Of a DNA stretch of 64,000 nt, positions 10,239 to 20,953 are shown in pieces. The stretch comes from Zopfochytrium polystomum (lineage: Eukaryota > Chytridiomycota > Chytridiomycetes > Chytridiales > Chytridiaceae). The position numbers and the translations under genes are program-made. Each line of letters starts with the position of its first letter. The first letter of the stretch is position 1. The stretch covers positions 62,001 through 126,000 of the forward strand of contig JAIVFJ010000134.1 in assembly GCA_025765615.1 (NCBI GenBank), written 5' to 3'. The notes below the pieces were generated by a model. It was not told the origin of the DNA. It worked only from the letters and a program-made list of their open reading frames with translations, and ran no database searches.

Positions 10239-11707
10239 ATGCACCTTCCAACGAGTCGTCGCACTCTGCTTGAAGGCGCACCTAGTCCTCGCTTCCCGCA
10301 GCGTCGTCTTCTGCGAGCCCTCGTTTGCATCCAGGCCCTCCTCGCACTCGCATGCGCTCTCGGTCTTGGTTTCGGCGAGGTTGGCGGCGTGTCGGCTGTC
10401 CCAATGGGCCGCATCTCCCTTGTCGAACAAGACCCTGCCGCTCCAGTTCGCCGCAGAGACGTCGAAGCGGACGAGGTCGATGACGGTCAAGCCCTTGCGC
10501 AAGCCATCTACCGCCGTGGAAAGAGTGAGTGGAAACCTTTGGGCTCGTGAATCCTCTCACGCACTAACGAGTGTCTTGCATCCCAACCCCGTGGCCCATT
10601 CCCATTCTCTCCTTCTTAATCGCACCTCCCCTCAAACCGCTCACTCAAAACCCAGCCGCAAACCAGAAAGCGAAAACCGCCACAAGAGTCGCCGACCGGA
10701 AGGCGAACGCCGGCACTCGCGCCGCAGCCAACAAGGCTGCCGGTCTGGAGAAGCAGAAAGCGGCAAAGGCCAGTCCCGACGCCCTAAAGAAACAACGTGC
10801 GGATCGCTCGAAGCAGACGGCCGACAGGAAGAAGGCTGCAAAGTAAGGCGGTGTTTTGAGAAGTGCACAAGGATCTTTGCCCTCGCGCCTTTCTCCGTCG
10901 CTAATATGGGTCAACTGCAGGAACGCCGGGCCTGGCGGCGCAAAGGCCGTGCGGAAGGCGGAGCACACCCAGCGACTGAAGGCCAAAACCGCACACAGGG
11001 CGGCGGCAGCGACACTCCAGACGGACATTGCCAAGGACCCGACGGTCAAAGGCAAGTGGAAGAACTTTAAGGACCACGTCGTGCCGGTAAAGAGTCTCTT
11101 CATTCTGGTTTCCTTCCTCTGAGACACGAAGACGCTTACTTTCCCACACCCCCCACCGTCGAACAGTTTGACGCCAGCAAGCCCACGTACGGCGGTCACC
11201 ACTACGACCCCAGCGCCGTCAAGGCCGTCAACAGCGCTCCGTACTCAATCAAGTCGGCCACCGCGAAATCCGGTACCGCGCAGATTGAGTTCGACGGGCC
11301 CCACAAAGACCCGAAGAAGGCGGCCAAGGGCAAGACGCAAACGTTCAAAAAGTCCGTGTTCCTTGCTCCGGGAGATCACACCAAGGAGCACCCCAATCTC
11401 CCGAACCTGAGCCAGAAGGATGGGTACTCCAAGAAGCAGGTCAAGAGCGCCGCTCTGCAGGTGAATCTCGCGGAGTGGTGTGGGTGAAGTTGCGGTTTAG
11501 TGCGGTTGCAGTGCCCTCCTCTCTTCCGACGTCCAATTTCCGCGAAAATGCTCTAACAGACGGCGCAACCAGGCATTCGTGCAAGGCCGAGCGGGTGCCA
11601 CGAACGATGCCACCGTTGAGGTGAGCGGCAAGGGGTCGGTGCCCATGAAAGTATTTGCAAGTGGAGGAGGACCTGGAACGACGTACCCGGACACCACCAA
11701 GATTTGA
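10239..11707 (+). CDS. Secreted lysine-rich protein, family copy A (five exons)
   Basis: Exons 10239-10524, 10656-10842, 10921-11086, 11167-11460 and 11573-11707 join to 355 residues. Every junction has GT-AG ends (GTGAGT, GTAAGG, GTAAAG, GTGAAT), a CTAAC branch site is visible before the last exon, and all phases match copy B at 12.5 kb. The N-terminus has a basic stretch, then a hydrophobic segment (L-V-C-I-Q-A-L-L-A-L-A-C-A-L), read as a signal peptide or anchor. Exons 2-3 are Lys/Ala-rich and helical (probable coiled coil). Exon 4 has Y-G-G-H-H-Y-D-P and V-F-L-A-P-G-D-H; exon 5 has V-E-V-S-G-K-G and G-G-G-P-G-T-T-Y-P. No known domain was recognised. The conserved C-terminal half is probably the functional unit. 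Confidence 0.8.
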
Positions 11708-12314
11708 TGAGAGCCTTTCGATTCCATATTGCCATTCTTCTTTTACTGTTATTCGAATTTTCCACTTCCTTTGGTACGCACGCATGCAAACCCACGCTTG
11801 AGAGCAAGCAAAAAAGAAGAAAAAAAACCGTCCTCGCCACGTGTTTGGCGTTAAAACGATCTCGCACTCAGAAAGTTCCAATTTCAGTCGAGCAACCGCA
11901 CCCGCTCCCACGGCGGAGCTTTCTCGAGGTCCTGTTTCTCACCACAACAAAAAGAACCAGCAGGAGAATAATTACAGTAATTTCCCGCTCACGCCCGAGA
12001 GTCTTGGTGCCACGTCGGCAACGCTCGTTGTCGAAGTGACCTTGTCCAGCACCCAGCCAATTTCCAAATCGGGAAACGGTTGACACGCGAACCCATGTCT
12101 AAGCTCAGTGTTATGTGGCACTCGAGAGACAAACACTCTGGAGGAGAAGCAAAGGAAATCATGCCAAGCAAGCAGTTTGGTTGACAAGCAAAGCGTGTCT
12201 CTTCGCGTGCCGCGAAATCGAGCACTGCAAGCACCTCCACCCAACTTGAACCTAGCTTTCAGCTTTTGTGGGAGGGAGGAGAAGCCGAGAGGGCACCGAC
12301 AGAGCGTCTGTGTG

Positions 12315-12320
<6 letters not shown>
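11708..12320. other. Spacer between family copies A and B
   Basis: 3' flank of copy A and promoter side of copy B. No gene seen; T-rich and A-rich runs only. Confidence 0.5.

Positions 12321-12378
<58 letters not shown>
12321..12378. repeat. (TG)n microsatellite, about 29 units
   Basis: A perfect TG run ending 120 bases upstream of the ATG of copy B, a position matching that of the (GA)n run before copy A. Confidence 0.95.
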
Positions 12379-12382
<4 letters not shown>

Positions 12383-12498
12383 GGGACTGAAAGGCGGAAC
12401 GCTGGCATGGCGCACTCCGGATAAAATGCTGCCCCGAACCTCGTCGCCCCCTCCCACACCAGCGCTCCCTCAAGACAGCCCCCCTCGACCTACCCACC

Positions 12499-13971
12499 AT
12501 GCACCACCACCCCTCGCGTCGCCGACGCTTTCTTAGCGCCATCATTGTCATCCACGCCTTGCTCGCACTGGTGACATGCCTCGGCGCCGCCAGCCTCTCA
12601 GCCAGCGTCGCGGCGGCCCCGACTGGTCCGCTGTCGACCGACCAGGGCTTGTCGGCCGCCGTGCGTCGCCGGGAGCTCGATGCGGTGGTTGAGGATGCGC
12701 CGGGTGTGGCCGTGGAGGTGTACCGCCGCGCAAAGAGTTGAGTGTCGTGTGGTTGCTATTGCCAGGCCGCAACCCCACGACCTTCGCTAACACACCCCCC
12801 CGATCCACTCGCGTCCTTCCCCTCCTTCTCTCCGTGGCCATAAACTCCCACCCTCGCCCACAACACGTCCTCACGCACTTCCGCGCGCACACCTCAGCCG
12901 CAAACCAAAAAGCACGGACCATCGAAAAAGCCGCCGAGCGCAAGGCAAGCGCCAACGAACGCGCCAAACGCAACAGAGATGCCGGCATCAAGCAGCAGCA
13001 GACGGCGTCCAAGGCCGAGGTCCACGCGAAGCGGGTGGAGCGGAAGCTGCTGAACGGCGAACGCAAAGAGGCCATTCGGATCAAGCAGGAACGGAAAGCG
13101 CGGAAGCAGGAGAAGAGCGAGAGGAAGCGGAACGCCATGTGACCCCTCCCCTCGCCCCTCCTTTTTTCATTTTTGCTCTTTCGCTAACAGCGAGTCAAAA
13201 TGACAGTGGTGCGGCGGCTGAGCGGAAGAAGGATCACGACCAGCGAAAGGCGGCCAAAGAAGCGCACTGGAAGGCGGCGGAGTCGATCAAGGCGGAGATG
13301 GACGCGGATCCAAATGTCAAGAGCAAGTGGAACAGATTAAAGGACCACGTCGTGAAGGTAAATTGTTCTCATTTTTTTTTCCCGGCCGCTTCTTTCCCTG
13401 TTTTTGGTTTCGCAAGAGGTCAGCATGCTCACTCTCACCTCGCGCACTTCCCTCGCAACCCCTGCAAAAGGTCGACCCCAATAATCCCACCTACGGCGGG
13501 CACCACTACAACCCAAACGACCTCAAGAGAGTCAACACCCGTCCATTCTCGATCACGTCGGCCAAGGAAAATTCCGGCATCGCGGAGATCCAGTTCGCTG
13601 GACCCAAGAGGAAAGCGGGGAAGCCGTACACAAAGTCTGTGTTCTTGGCGCCGGGAGACCACAGCGCGGAGCACCCGGACCTGCCGAACCTGAGCCAGAA
13701 GGACGGTTACTCCAAGAATCAGGTCAGGAGCGCGGTTGTGCAGGTGAGATTTTCTTGGTTGGTGTGTGTGTGTGTGTGCTTTGATTGCAATTCAGACAGG
13801 TGGCAGACGCGCGCCTTCGCCCAACGTCCAGCTGACAGACTTCACCAGGCTTTTGCGCAGGGACGAACGGGAGCGAAAGACGCCACGGTGGAGGTGAGCG
13901 GCAAGGGTCCTGTGGACATGAAAGTGTTTGCAACTGGCGGAGGACCTGGATCGACGTACCCGAAAACCTAG
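12499..13971 (+). CDS. Secreted lysine-rich protein, family copy B (five exons)
   Basis: Exons 12499-12736, 12898-13138, 13207-13357, 13471-13743 and 13849-13971 give 341 residues. Intron positions and phases equal those of copy A, which strongly supports both models. The start is M-H-H-H-P-S-R-R-R-R, then a hydrophobic core (I-I-V-I-H-A-L-L-A-L-V) read as a signal peptide. Exon 2 is more charged than in A (K-Q-E-R-K-A-R-K-Q-E-K). Exon 4 keeps Y-G-G-H-H-Y-N-P and V-F-L-A-P-G-D-H-S; exon 5 keeps V-E-V-S-G-K-G and G-G-G-P-G-S-T-Y-P. The exon 1 donor is a weak GTTGAG. The third acceptor (after 13206) follows a CTAAC branch motif at 13184. Function unknown; a tandem duplicate of A. Confidence 0.8.
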
Positions 13972-14499
13972 ATCTGACAAAAGCCTTGTTCTTCGTTTTT
14001 TTTTTGTTTTGTTTTTTTTTCCCCCTTTTCTTTCGCTTTTTTCGAGCTTCTTCTTCACTTTTATCCTTGCTTTCCCCTTGCCTTTTGGTGTGCATGCAAC
14101 AGCCCGCGCTTGGCAACGAAAATAAAGCGTCTTTGATTTGTGCTTGGTTTGTTCACTAGCTGGTTTGTGGTCTGTGTTTGTGCGCTGTGGGCTGCGAAAA
14201 CTAACGCGGTTGGGGCCAAATTGGAGAAGTGTAGAAAATACACACTATGTACCAGTCAAAAACTGTCGGAACTCCTTTCTGGATCTCGTGTCTCTTTCAC
14301 TCATCCTCTTCTCGCTGTTGCAAGTGCTCCTGTGCTCAATCCTCCCCAAAGCCCCCGCAAATCAGCCAAAAGAGCGGAGCCATCTTTCTTTGGCTTAGCC
14401 GCAATATCCCGCGATCCAGCGGCGTTCCCCAAGCTCACTGGGAAGACGACAGACCGGAGCGGAAGTCGAAAATAAATGAAGACTAGATAGTCTTCGTCC
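13972..14499. other. T-rich 3' flank of copy B
   Basis: Long T runs after the stop of copy B and a polyadenylation-like AATAAA at about 14120. No gene recognised. Confidence 0.45.
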
Positions 14500-14902
14500 T
14501 TGAGCGGAAATTTGGCGGTTTAATAGGAACGGGTGTCTGGGCGGTCCCGGTCGCTCCCCAATCGCCGTTCTTGACCAGTCCGTTCTTGTCAGTCGACAGG
14601 TGCTCGAGGCCGCCGCCGACGCCCATCGACCCCCTGCTCCAACGCCGCGCAAAGAGTAAGTACAAACGAGGCGACTTCGTAATCGTTAACATTGTTTCGG
14701 ATTTCCTTATCGAAAGTGACGTGCCCAGAACGCCAAACCCACATTCTCCCTTCAACCCTGCCGTTATGCACCCATGTGTTCTTCTCCCACCCTCTCGCAT
14801 AACGCGCAAGCCGCAGATCTCAAAGCCAACGCTAAGACAAGGGCCGCCGCTAACAGGGCCGCACGCTCCGCGGAACAGCAAGCGGCGAAGAGCACGGGCT
14901 GA
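14500..14902 (+). pseudogene. Truncated third copy of the secreted lysine-rich family
   Basis: A piece corresponding to the end of exon 1 reads V-P-V-A-P-Q-S-P-F and ends Q-R-R-A-K-S at a GTAAGT donor near 14657, as in copy B. An exon-2-like piece before the TGA at 14900-14902 reads D-L-K-A-N-A-K-T-R-A-A-A-N-R-A-A and matches copy A. No start, exon 3, 4 or 5 was found, so this is a relic. Confidence 0.6.
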
Positions 14903-15554
14903 CGCCGACCCCGAATTAGCTTCAGCTTGATAACGCGTTTTGGGCCTGTGCGCCTTTTTGTTTCTGCGAAGATCAACTTTGGCGCTAAATGCTGTAAGAG
15001 CCACTTCCTCGTCCTTAATGATTCTTGTAAGGTCTCTCCACTCTACGTTCCTGGACGGCTGGCTGGCTCATATGTCGATCGCATCCATCGCTTCTATCGC
15101 TTCATCTCGCACTCACTCGTGACGACAGCTGGGCAGGTGGTGGCAACGCGAACGAAGGCGCTTAAACACGGGATGGCGACCATAGGGCTTTGCGTCGAAA
15201 ATGCCTCTGGAGGCGAGCAAGAGCACCATCGCCGTGAACCATTCATTGCCCCGCTATAACCACATAATATTTGGACAAAAAGCAACAAGCGAGACGTTCT
15301 TGTGCAGGTCGAGGGCTGACCAACTACTGGGAAAATGAAGGATAGGAGATGATATGGGTGGAGTGTATTTATTCAATGAACGTCCCTCTGCTTCCTTCTA
15401 TATGCAGGTGGAAAGACTCTGCCCCAAATTTGAGGGTGCTTGGGCCACTTCGCACTTTGGGAAAGTGCAAGTGCCGCATGGCCCAAAATTCTGTCTGACC
15501 AATTCCAACAAAAAGCACAATGGCATCATTTCACAAACCCAAGGCAACAGCATA

Positions 15555-16864
15555 TTACATTTTGGTAATGTCGGGATACGCTGTTCCCTTTGTACCACAA
15601 GCAGTACGAATTTTCATCAGTATCGATCCTTTGCCGCTCACTTTGGCGGAAGCGTCATCTCAATCGCTGGTTCTACCTTGGACAAAAGACTAGAAGTAAG
15701 AGAAGAGAAAAGAAACAAAATTCAGAAACTTACTTGTAGCACAGCGCTCTTGGCTTGCCTTTTGGCGAACCCGTCCTTCTGACTTAAGTTGAGTAGGCGC
15801 GGATCCACCGTGCTGTGGCCTCCCGGCGCGAGGAAAACGGGCCGTGCCGCCAGGCTTGACATCTACCTTTTTGATGCTTTAAGGCCCAATGGTGACTCTT
15901 TCAAATGAGTCTTTGTCGTGGTAGTGGCCTCCGACGAGAGGATGTTTCGTGCCCATCTTTCGAGTAAAAGTTGGATGCTTTATGGGGGTATTCGTGAGAG
16001 GAACAATAAACTCATCAATTCAAATGGGTTTTCACATCTTTCCATTGCTCTTCGACGCCTGGGTCTTTTGCAATATCCGCTTTGAGGCTCGCCGCCGCTC
16101 CTTTGTGCGCGTTCTTGGCGTCAAGCCGTTGGTTGTGCTCAGCGGTCCGCTGTGCTTTCGTTCCGCCTGGCACAGGCTGCCTGTTATTCTCAACAAGGTA
16201 AGGAAAAAAGTGAATAGCGGGACGGCCTCCAGCTTTTCCTTCCTCCAAAGCACCAAACACATCCCCACCTGGCTTGTTTCTTTTCCACTCCTTGCTGAGA
16301 TTGCTCCACGCGCTGCTTCTGCAGACCTGCAGGATCGGCCTGTGCTGCCTGCTGTCGAGCGACTCCGGCGACCTTCTTCGCGGCAGCGTGGGCGCTGTCA
16401 TTCGCCTTGCGCTCGCTGGCTTTCGTGGCTGTCGCGGCTTTCTGGTTGGTAGCTGGATGAAGTTGCGAGTGATTGAACGGGTTTTTTGTGTTTGTTTGCG
16501 CTGTGTGTGTTGTAAAAAGGAGGTGGGGGATGGGGCGGTGGCGAAGGGATCACAAGTTACTCTTCCCCCGCCGGAAGATCTTTGGAACGCCTCTTCGACT
16601 GCACAGAACATCCACTTCGACTACTTGTCGACGTACGACGGCTGCAGGATCGTTCACATCCAAGTGTCCATCGTGCGAAACTGCCGAGATGCCTCGTACT
16701 TCCCCACCGCCGCAGGCGTAATTCACCGGGGCAAGCGATACCTGAAGGACGACGTGCATTTGCAACAAAGAAAGAAAGTCACTCCGCTGTTGGAAGATCC
16801 GAAGGGGTCTGTCGCCTACCCTATTATCTGTTGAACGAGGACATCCTTCTTTTGGGGCACGCAA
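15555..16864 (-). pseudogene. Inverted decayed fourth copy of the secreted lysine-rich family
   Basis: On the minus strand all five exons of copies A and B can be traced. Exon 1 remnant: G-I-S-A-V-S-H-D-G, then D-P-A-A-V-V-R-R, near 16.6 kb. Exon 2: A-T-N-Q-K-A-A-T-A-T-K-A-S-E-R-K-A, near 16.4 kb. Exon 3: H-N-Q-R-L-D-A-K-N-A-H-K-G-A-A-A-S, near 16.1 kb. Exon 4 shows G-G-H-Y-H-D-K, then an in-frame TAA and a shift before V-F-L-A-P-G-G-H-S. Exon 5 has S-F-V-Q-G-R-T-S-D, an in-frame TGA, then V-S-G-K-G-S. Splice sites are still visible (GTAAGT after exon 4), so decay is recent. Confidence 0.75.
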
Positions 16865-17367
16865 ATCTTCGAAGCGTGGGGTGGCAGTGAATCAATTTTC
16901 CTATCACATGAGAGCAGGCCAAGATCGTTGGGAAGTGATATTTCAAGCTAAAGTCCTTTACTTTTTTCACCGCTCGTTCGGTAGGGCCTGACGCCGTTGG
17001 TGATGGTTCCGATTGTCCGTTAAGCTGACCCGAAAATTCCTACCAACGTCGGTCAAACATCAACTCAAAAAGCCCGGAAGGGTATGTGCAGTAGGCCCTC
17101 ACATGAAAATGGACAGTCCCAGCCTACTCCCCGAGGGCGGAGACGTCGGTGGGACATCGAAGCATTTGAAAACCGTGACGCAGTGGCCCCGGTCAAGAGG
17201 TAGCGTGTGTTACAGCATTTCTCTAATGCGTGTTCGACCTGTTAATTGTTATGCGGGGGCGATGCCAAGGCGGAAATCAGCGGGACGCGGATCGACGGAC
17301 GGAATCAGCCACACTAACTGGCACAGCGTCGACCGCGCCACCACGGCCCTCAGCCCTCAGCCACGTG
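16865..17367. other. Spacer, nothing recognised
   Basis: Only short frames without coding character. It contains the promoter side of the F-box-like gene. Confidence 0.4.
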
Positions 17368-17376
17368 ATTTATACC
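17368..17376 (+). promoter_or_regulatory. TATA-like box
   Basis: TTTATACC followed by TTTAAATAC, about 65-70 bases upstream of the ATG at 17439. Confidence 0.4.
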
Positions 17377-17438
17377 TACTTTAAATACTTCATCCCGCCG
17401 CCCAACACGTCTCAGGCAGTCAGTCACTCGCTCTCATC

Positions 17439-18560
17439 ATGTTCACGCCAAGCAACATCGTACCCCCCCTCTCCGTCCCGCGCACGAGGATCGCCGACCC
17501 GCCCTCGTTCGAACCCTCAGCACGCCTCTCACAAGCAAGCGCATCGCAGCCGCCGCCGCCGCCGCCGCCGCGGCTCCCGCTCGATCTGCTCCCTGACGTG
17601 CTCAAGTTCCTCCACCCGCACCGCCTCATCCATCCCCTCCCGCTCGTCAGCCGCGCCGTCCGCGACCATATCCGCCAGCACCTCATCCCCAGCCGGGCCT
17701 TTGCTGCGTCAAACATTGCGCTCTGCGGCGCTGACATCAATACCGTGGCCTTGAGCCGGTTCCCGCCGGACTCGTACTGGCGTGCGGCGGTGGCGGTGCA
17801 CGGCTTCACGATCGACGTGGCGGACGCGGTGCTGCGCCCACCCGCCTCGGCTCCCGCAAAGCGATCGCGGCGGCTCACCGGTGGAAAGCACTGCGACGAA
17901 GCCGACGACGACAGCAACGGCGCAGCAGTCATCGCGTACGTATCGCATTCCCCAGACCGACCGCCCGTCCTCACGATTACATCACCGTCCCCCGCGGTAC
18001 GCGCGGCAGCCTCCCTTCTCGCGCCGATCGCCGTCGAGTGGCTGCAGCGCCGTCGGCAGCAAAGCAGCACGGCCTCGAGCGGCGGCGGCACAGCACTCCT
18101 CTTCCCTCTACAGTTCGCCGTCGCCTTCACGTGCGCGCCCATCCTCGCCGCGGCGCTGCCGCTCCCGACGTGCCTCTGCGACGACGACACAAGCAACTGG
18201 ACGTCTGTGGGAGGGTCGTACCCGGCGCTCCTTCGATGTCGCAAGCCCGCAAACGGCGGCCCGTCGTCTGCGTGCCCGCGGGCGGCGAGGCTCGCCGAGA
18301 ACCTTCTCTGGACTCTGGTGTGGGCGCGATCAAGCGGCGGTGGCTTTGTCGACGACGAGGGCGACAGGGAGCTCGTTGTTCGCAGCGTCGTCGGCGCATT
18401 GATTGGCTCATATGGGCGAGGACGACGGCGGGCGGCGGTGGCGCTGATTCGGGACGCCGTCGAGGGTGCGACGGAGTCGGGGAATCGACGGGTTGCGGTG
18501 GCGCTGAAGGGGGCTCTGCGGGAGCTGGACGTGACAGAGGAGGGCGGGGCGGGGCACTAG
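17439..18560 (+). CDS. F-box-like protein
   Basis: A 373-residue single-exon frame. After a Pro-rich linker with an eight-Pro run, residues about 46-85 read L-P-L-D-L-L-P-D-V-L-K-F-L followed by H-P-L-P-L-V-S-R-A-V-R-D-H-I, a typical F-box helix arrangement (L-P-x-x-L-x-x-x-I/V-L-x-x-L, then x-x-V-C/S-R). The rest is Ala/Arg/Leu-rich and alpha-helical, resembling degenerate repeats, without a clear ankyrin or LRR consensus. The expected role is a substrate adaptor for an SCF-type ubiquitin ligase; the substrate is unknown. A TATA-like box lies about 65 bases upstream. Confidence 0.7.
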   Translation: MFTPSNIVPPLSVPRTRIADPPSFEPSARLSQASASQPPPPPPPRLPLDLLPDVLKFLHPHRLIHPLPLVSRAVRDHIRQHLIPSRAFAASNIALCGADINTVALSRFPPDSYWRAAVAVHGFTIDVADAVLRPPASAPAKRSRRLTGGKHCDEADDDSNGAAVIAYVSHSPDRPPVLTITSPSPAVRAAASLLAPIAVEWLQRRRQQSSTASSGGGTALLFPLQFAVAFTCAPILAAALPLPTCLCDDDTSNWTSVGGSYPALLRCRKPANGGPSSACPRAARLAENLLWTLVWARSSGGGFVDDEGDRELVVRSVVGALIGSYGRGRRRAAVALIRDAVEGATESGNRRVAVALKGALRELDVTEEGGAGH

Positions 18561-18789
18561 TGCTTCAGCAAAGAGGCTGGCTGGCACCAAGCGGCGCTGA
18601 ACTAACGCAAGAGACTCCAAAAGAAGAAGCCAGGCGAAGATGACCCTTAAAAGTTTGGGTTTAACAGAGCAAACGCAAAAATACCGCCGCCGCCGCCGCC
18701 GCCAATCTGCCCCGCCTGCCTGTCGAGGTCTTGTGGCGAATGCCTTGCCCTCACGCGCAAGAACGACTTTTCCACGTGAGAACACCACG

Positions 18790-19163
18790 GCGCCCATCCC
18801 TTCCACATCCTTCTCAGAGCCAGCTTTGACATCACCGTCGCCTCTCCCAAAGGTGGAGCGACGCTGATGGATCCAATGTCCCTCGACGCCCTCGGCGGCG
18901 AAGAGGACTCGAAGAAGTTTCTTGCTTGAAGACGAGGTCGCCCAGAAAGCGATGACGCAGTCGCTCCCCATCGCCGGCGTCAACCCGGACGACTTTGATG
19001 CTGCCATTTACACGGAGGAGCTGGAAATGAATTGCTTTCACCTCCACTGTGGGGCGTGCACGTCGTGGTCGACGGGCGAATCGTGATGGGGCAGAACAAC
19101 CCGACGTCGCCGGCGGAATTTGGGAGGGCGATTGCGAGAGTGCTGGATGGTGCACCGTCGTGA
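18790..19163 (+). pseudogene. DJ-1/PfpI (HSP31-like) remnant lacking the catalytic centre
   Basis: Three pieces match the family order. The first reads F-D-I-T-V-A-S-P-K-G-G-A-T-L, the conserved strand after the first helix. The second reads L-P-I-A-G-V-N-P-D-D-F-D-A-A-I-Y, where the family normally continues into the Y-x-G-G-H-G loop. The third reads V-V-V-D-G-R-I-V-M-G-Q-N, the family's C-terminal strand, ending at the TGA at 19161-19163. The frame shifts near 18930 and again near 19060. The central part with the nucleophilic Cys (A-x-C-H-G) is deleted. Intact relatives act as glyoxalase III or chaperones; this copy cannot. Assignment is from motif recognition only. Confidence 0.55.
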
Positions 19164-19402
19164 TCGTGGAGATCGAGTTGAGTCCGGTGAGGACTATCGC
19201 TCATACAGAATAAACTTCCAAAGGGCTCAATGGAATTGTTTTACTGCGTAATATTGGGAGGGCTGGACGTTGAGAAAAGAATGCACAAGAAAGAAAAGGA
19301 AGAGAAAAAAGATAAACCAGACAACGAACAATATTCTCAAAGAGAGGAATTAACGACGGGCGACTCGGCTCTTTTCGTTCAATCGTCATAAACTTGCCGC
19401 AA

Positions 19403-20280
19403 TCATGAGAAGGAAGCGAGACTCACCCTTCCGCCTTTCCCTCCTCTTCCGGATGCGCCAGCGACGCTCGCACCTCTCCCTCCTGAAGCAACCAGAGTGT
19501 TTGAAGAAGTGCGAGGCATTCCAGACAGCAAATCGACAATTTTGGAGAAATAAAGAATTGCGATCAGCATTGTACAGGATTCCTTCACTTTGCTGCGGAT
19601 GTACGTACCGCCAAAAGTTGAAATACCGATTGCTGAACAAAACCAAGCCGGTCAGAAAAAACACTTTTGCGAAAGCGAGAAAGGAAAACTTACTAGACTT
19701 GAATCCAGTGGCTGAATGACAAGGGGACGATAAAAGTGGATTTGGGGAAAAGAACGGAGTGAAAGGGACAGAATGACAGCGCAGGACACAATATAAGCGG
19801 GGTTGCGATTAGGTCGGACGGTTTCGATGCTATCCCGCGATATTTCCAGCGACTTACAGGGGCCGATTCCGTTCGTGAATTTGGGGACTTGGAAAGCCAG
19901 TTAGCAGGTGACGATTTCAATAACAGCTTGGCGCGCGCTCACTTTTAATGCTGGCTGAATGGGCCACAAAGGGGAAGTATAGAGGAGATTTGCAGAATCA
20001 GCATTGTGCTAGTACGTCCCGCCGGACTCAAAAAATTGCCAGGTTGCGATTCGTTCGAAGGGTTTGAGGCCATTTGGGGGCGATTGCCGGGCGCTTACAT
20101 GTTGCGACTCCAATTAGGTTTTTCGAGACGGCTTGAAAAGCAGGTTTAGCAGGTGACGATTTGCGAAAAGAAACAAAAAAAAAAAGGCGAGTGCTCACGT
20201 GCAAAGCTGCCGGATGATGCGGACAGGAGAAGAACGAGGACGAGAAGTCCGAGTACGAGCGTGAAAGAACGGGCGATCAT
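19403..20280 (-). CDS. Small secreted Gly-rich protein encoded by in-phase micro-exons
   Basis: Exon 1 (20280-20199) encodes a strong signal peptide: M-I-A-R-S-F-T, hydrophobic L-V-L-G-L-L-V-L-V-L-L-L, S-A-S-S-G-S-F-A. Following exons on the minus strand are 20131-20099 (33 bases), 19954-19943 (12, tentative), 19887-19858 (30), 19711-19694 (18), 19632-19609 (24) and 19482-19403 (80 with stop). All internal exons are multiples of three in phase 1. Donors are GTGAGC, GTAAGC, GTGAGC, GTAAGT, GTAAGT, GTACGT; branch motifs CTAAA/CTAAC precede two acceptors. The product is about 92 residues: V-S-K-N-L-I-G-V-A-T, P-K-F-T-N-G-I-G-P, T-G-F-K-S, I-G-I-S-T-F-G, then a Gly/Arg-rich tail. A GTGAGT within the last exon could instead lead to a further exon near 19240. 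No known family. Confidence 0.55.
19802..20162 (-). repeat. Tandem duplication of an exon-plus-intron module, about 241-245 bases
   Basis: GTTGCGATT-led blocks at 19802-19857 and 20043-20097 are of similar sequence and both end at the donor of a micro-exon. TTAGCAGGTGACGATTT occurs identically at 19901 and 20146, just upstream (in gene sense) of the following acceptors. The offset between copies is 241-245 bases. Confidence 0.65.
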
Positions 20281-20953
20281 CGTTTTGGTCTTGGTCTGGT
20301 TTGTCTCTCAGTCTGCCTCTCGTCCTCTCTCCCCTTCTCCATATCCATCGCCATCGCCATCGCCAGGTTTGACCACCAACTTTCATTTCGTTGGAAACGA
20401 AATAAAAAAACAGTGCAAAGCGGAATCCATTTCGTTTTAAACCAGTCCGTGCGGGGAAGGGGTTGACCACCCCTATTACTTTAACAAATCTTCTCGTCAT
20501 TTCAGTTGCAAGGACAAGGACGCAGTTATGTTTCCCGCAGCAGAACCTATTTTTGTAGATTTGCCACAAACCCAGACACACGCTGGTTCGAACTCTAAAG
20601 CCCTACGAAGCCTTCATAGGAGGTCCTCTCCCTTCGGAATTATTACATCGGTATCTGCGCGTTTTGCACGCGCACCAAACCCCAACATGGCATGAGCAGA
20701 CGCACAACTGAAAATATAGTCGCTGAAAGCGCTCGTGAATTGCACTCGAATCATGGGATTGCAGTACGACGTCTTCTTTTCTTTGACTTAATCACGCGCA
20801 CTCCCTCGATGCTCGTTGCACTTGGGGAATCTTTGAGGAAAGGGCTGGGCTCAAGAACTTTGAAAATTACTGTGTTTGTCGGCTATTTTGATGGATGTGA
20901 TCACCGTATCAACCACGGCCGACCACTTAGGCGTTGCTCACGGTGGGTATTGC
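20281..20953. other. Spacer, nothing recognised
   Basis: Contains the 5' flank of the micro-exon gene, including a (CCATCG)-like short run near 20342-20363, and the 3' flank of the LQWW gene. No gene supported. Confidence 0.4.

Noticed and set aside
20581..20600. GGTTCGAAC-like sequence suggesting a tRNA B box
   Set aside because: No A box, acceptor stem or anticodon arm can be folded around it.
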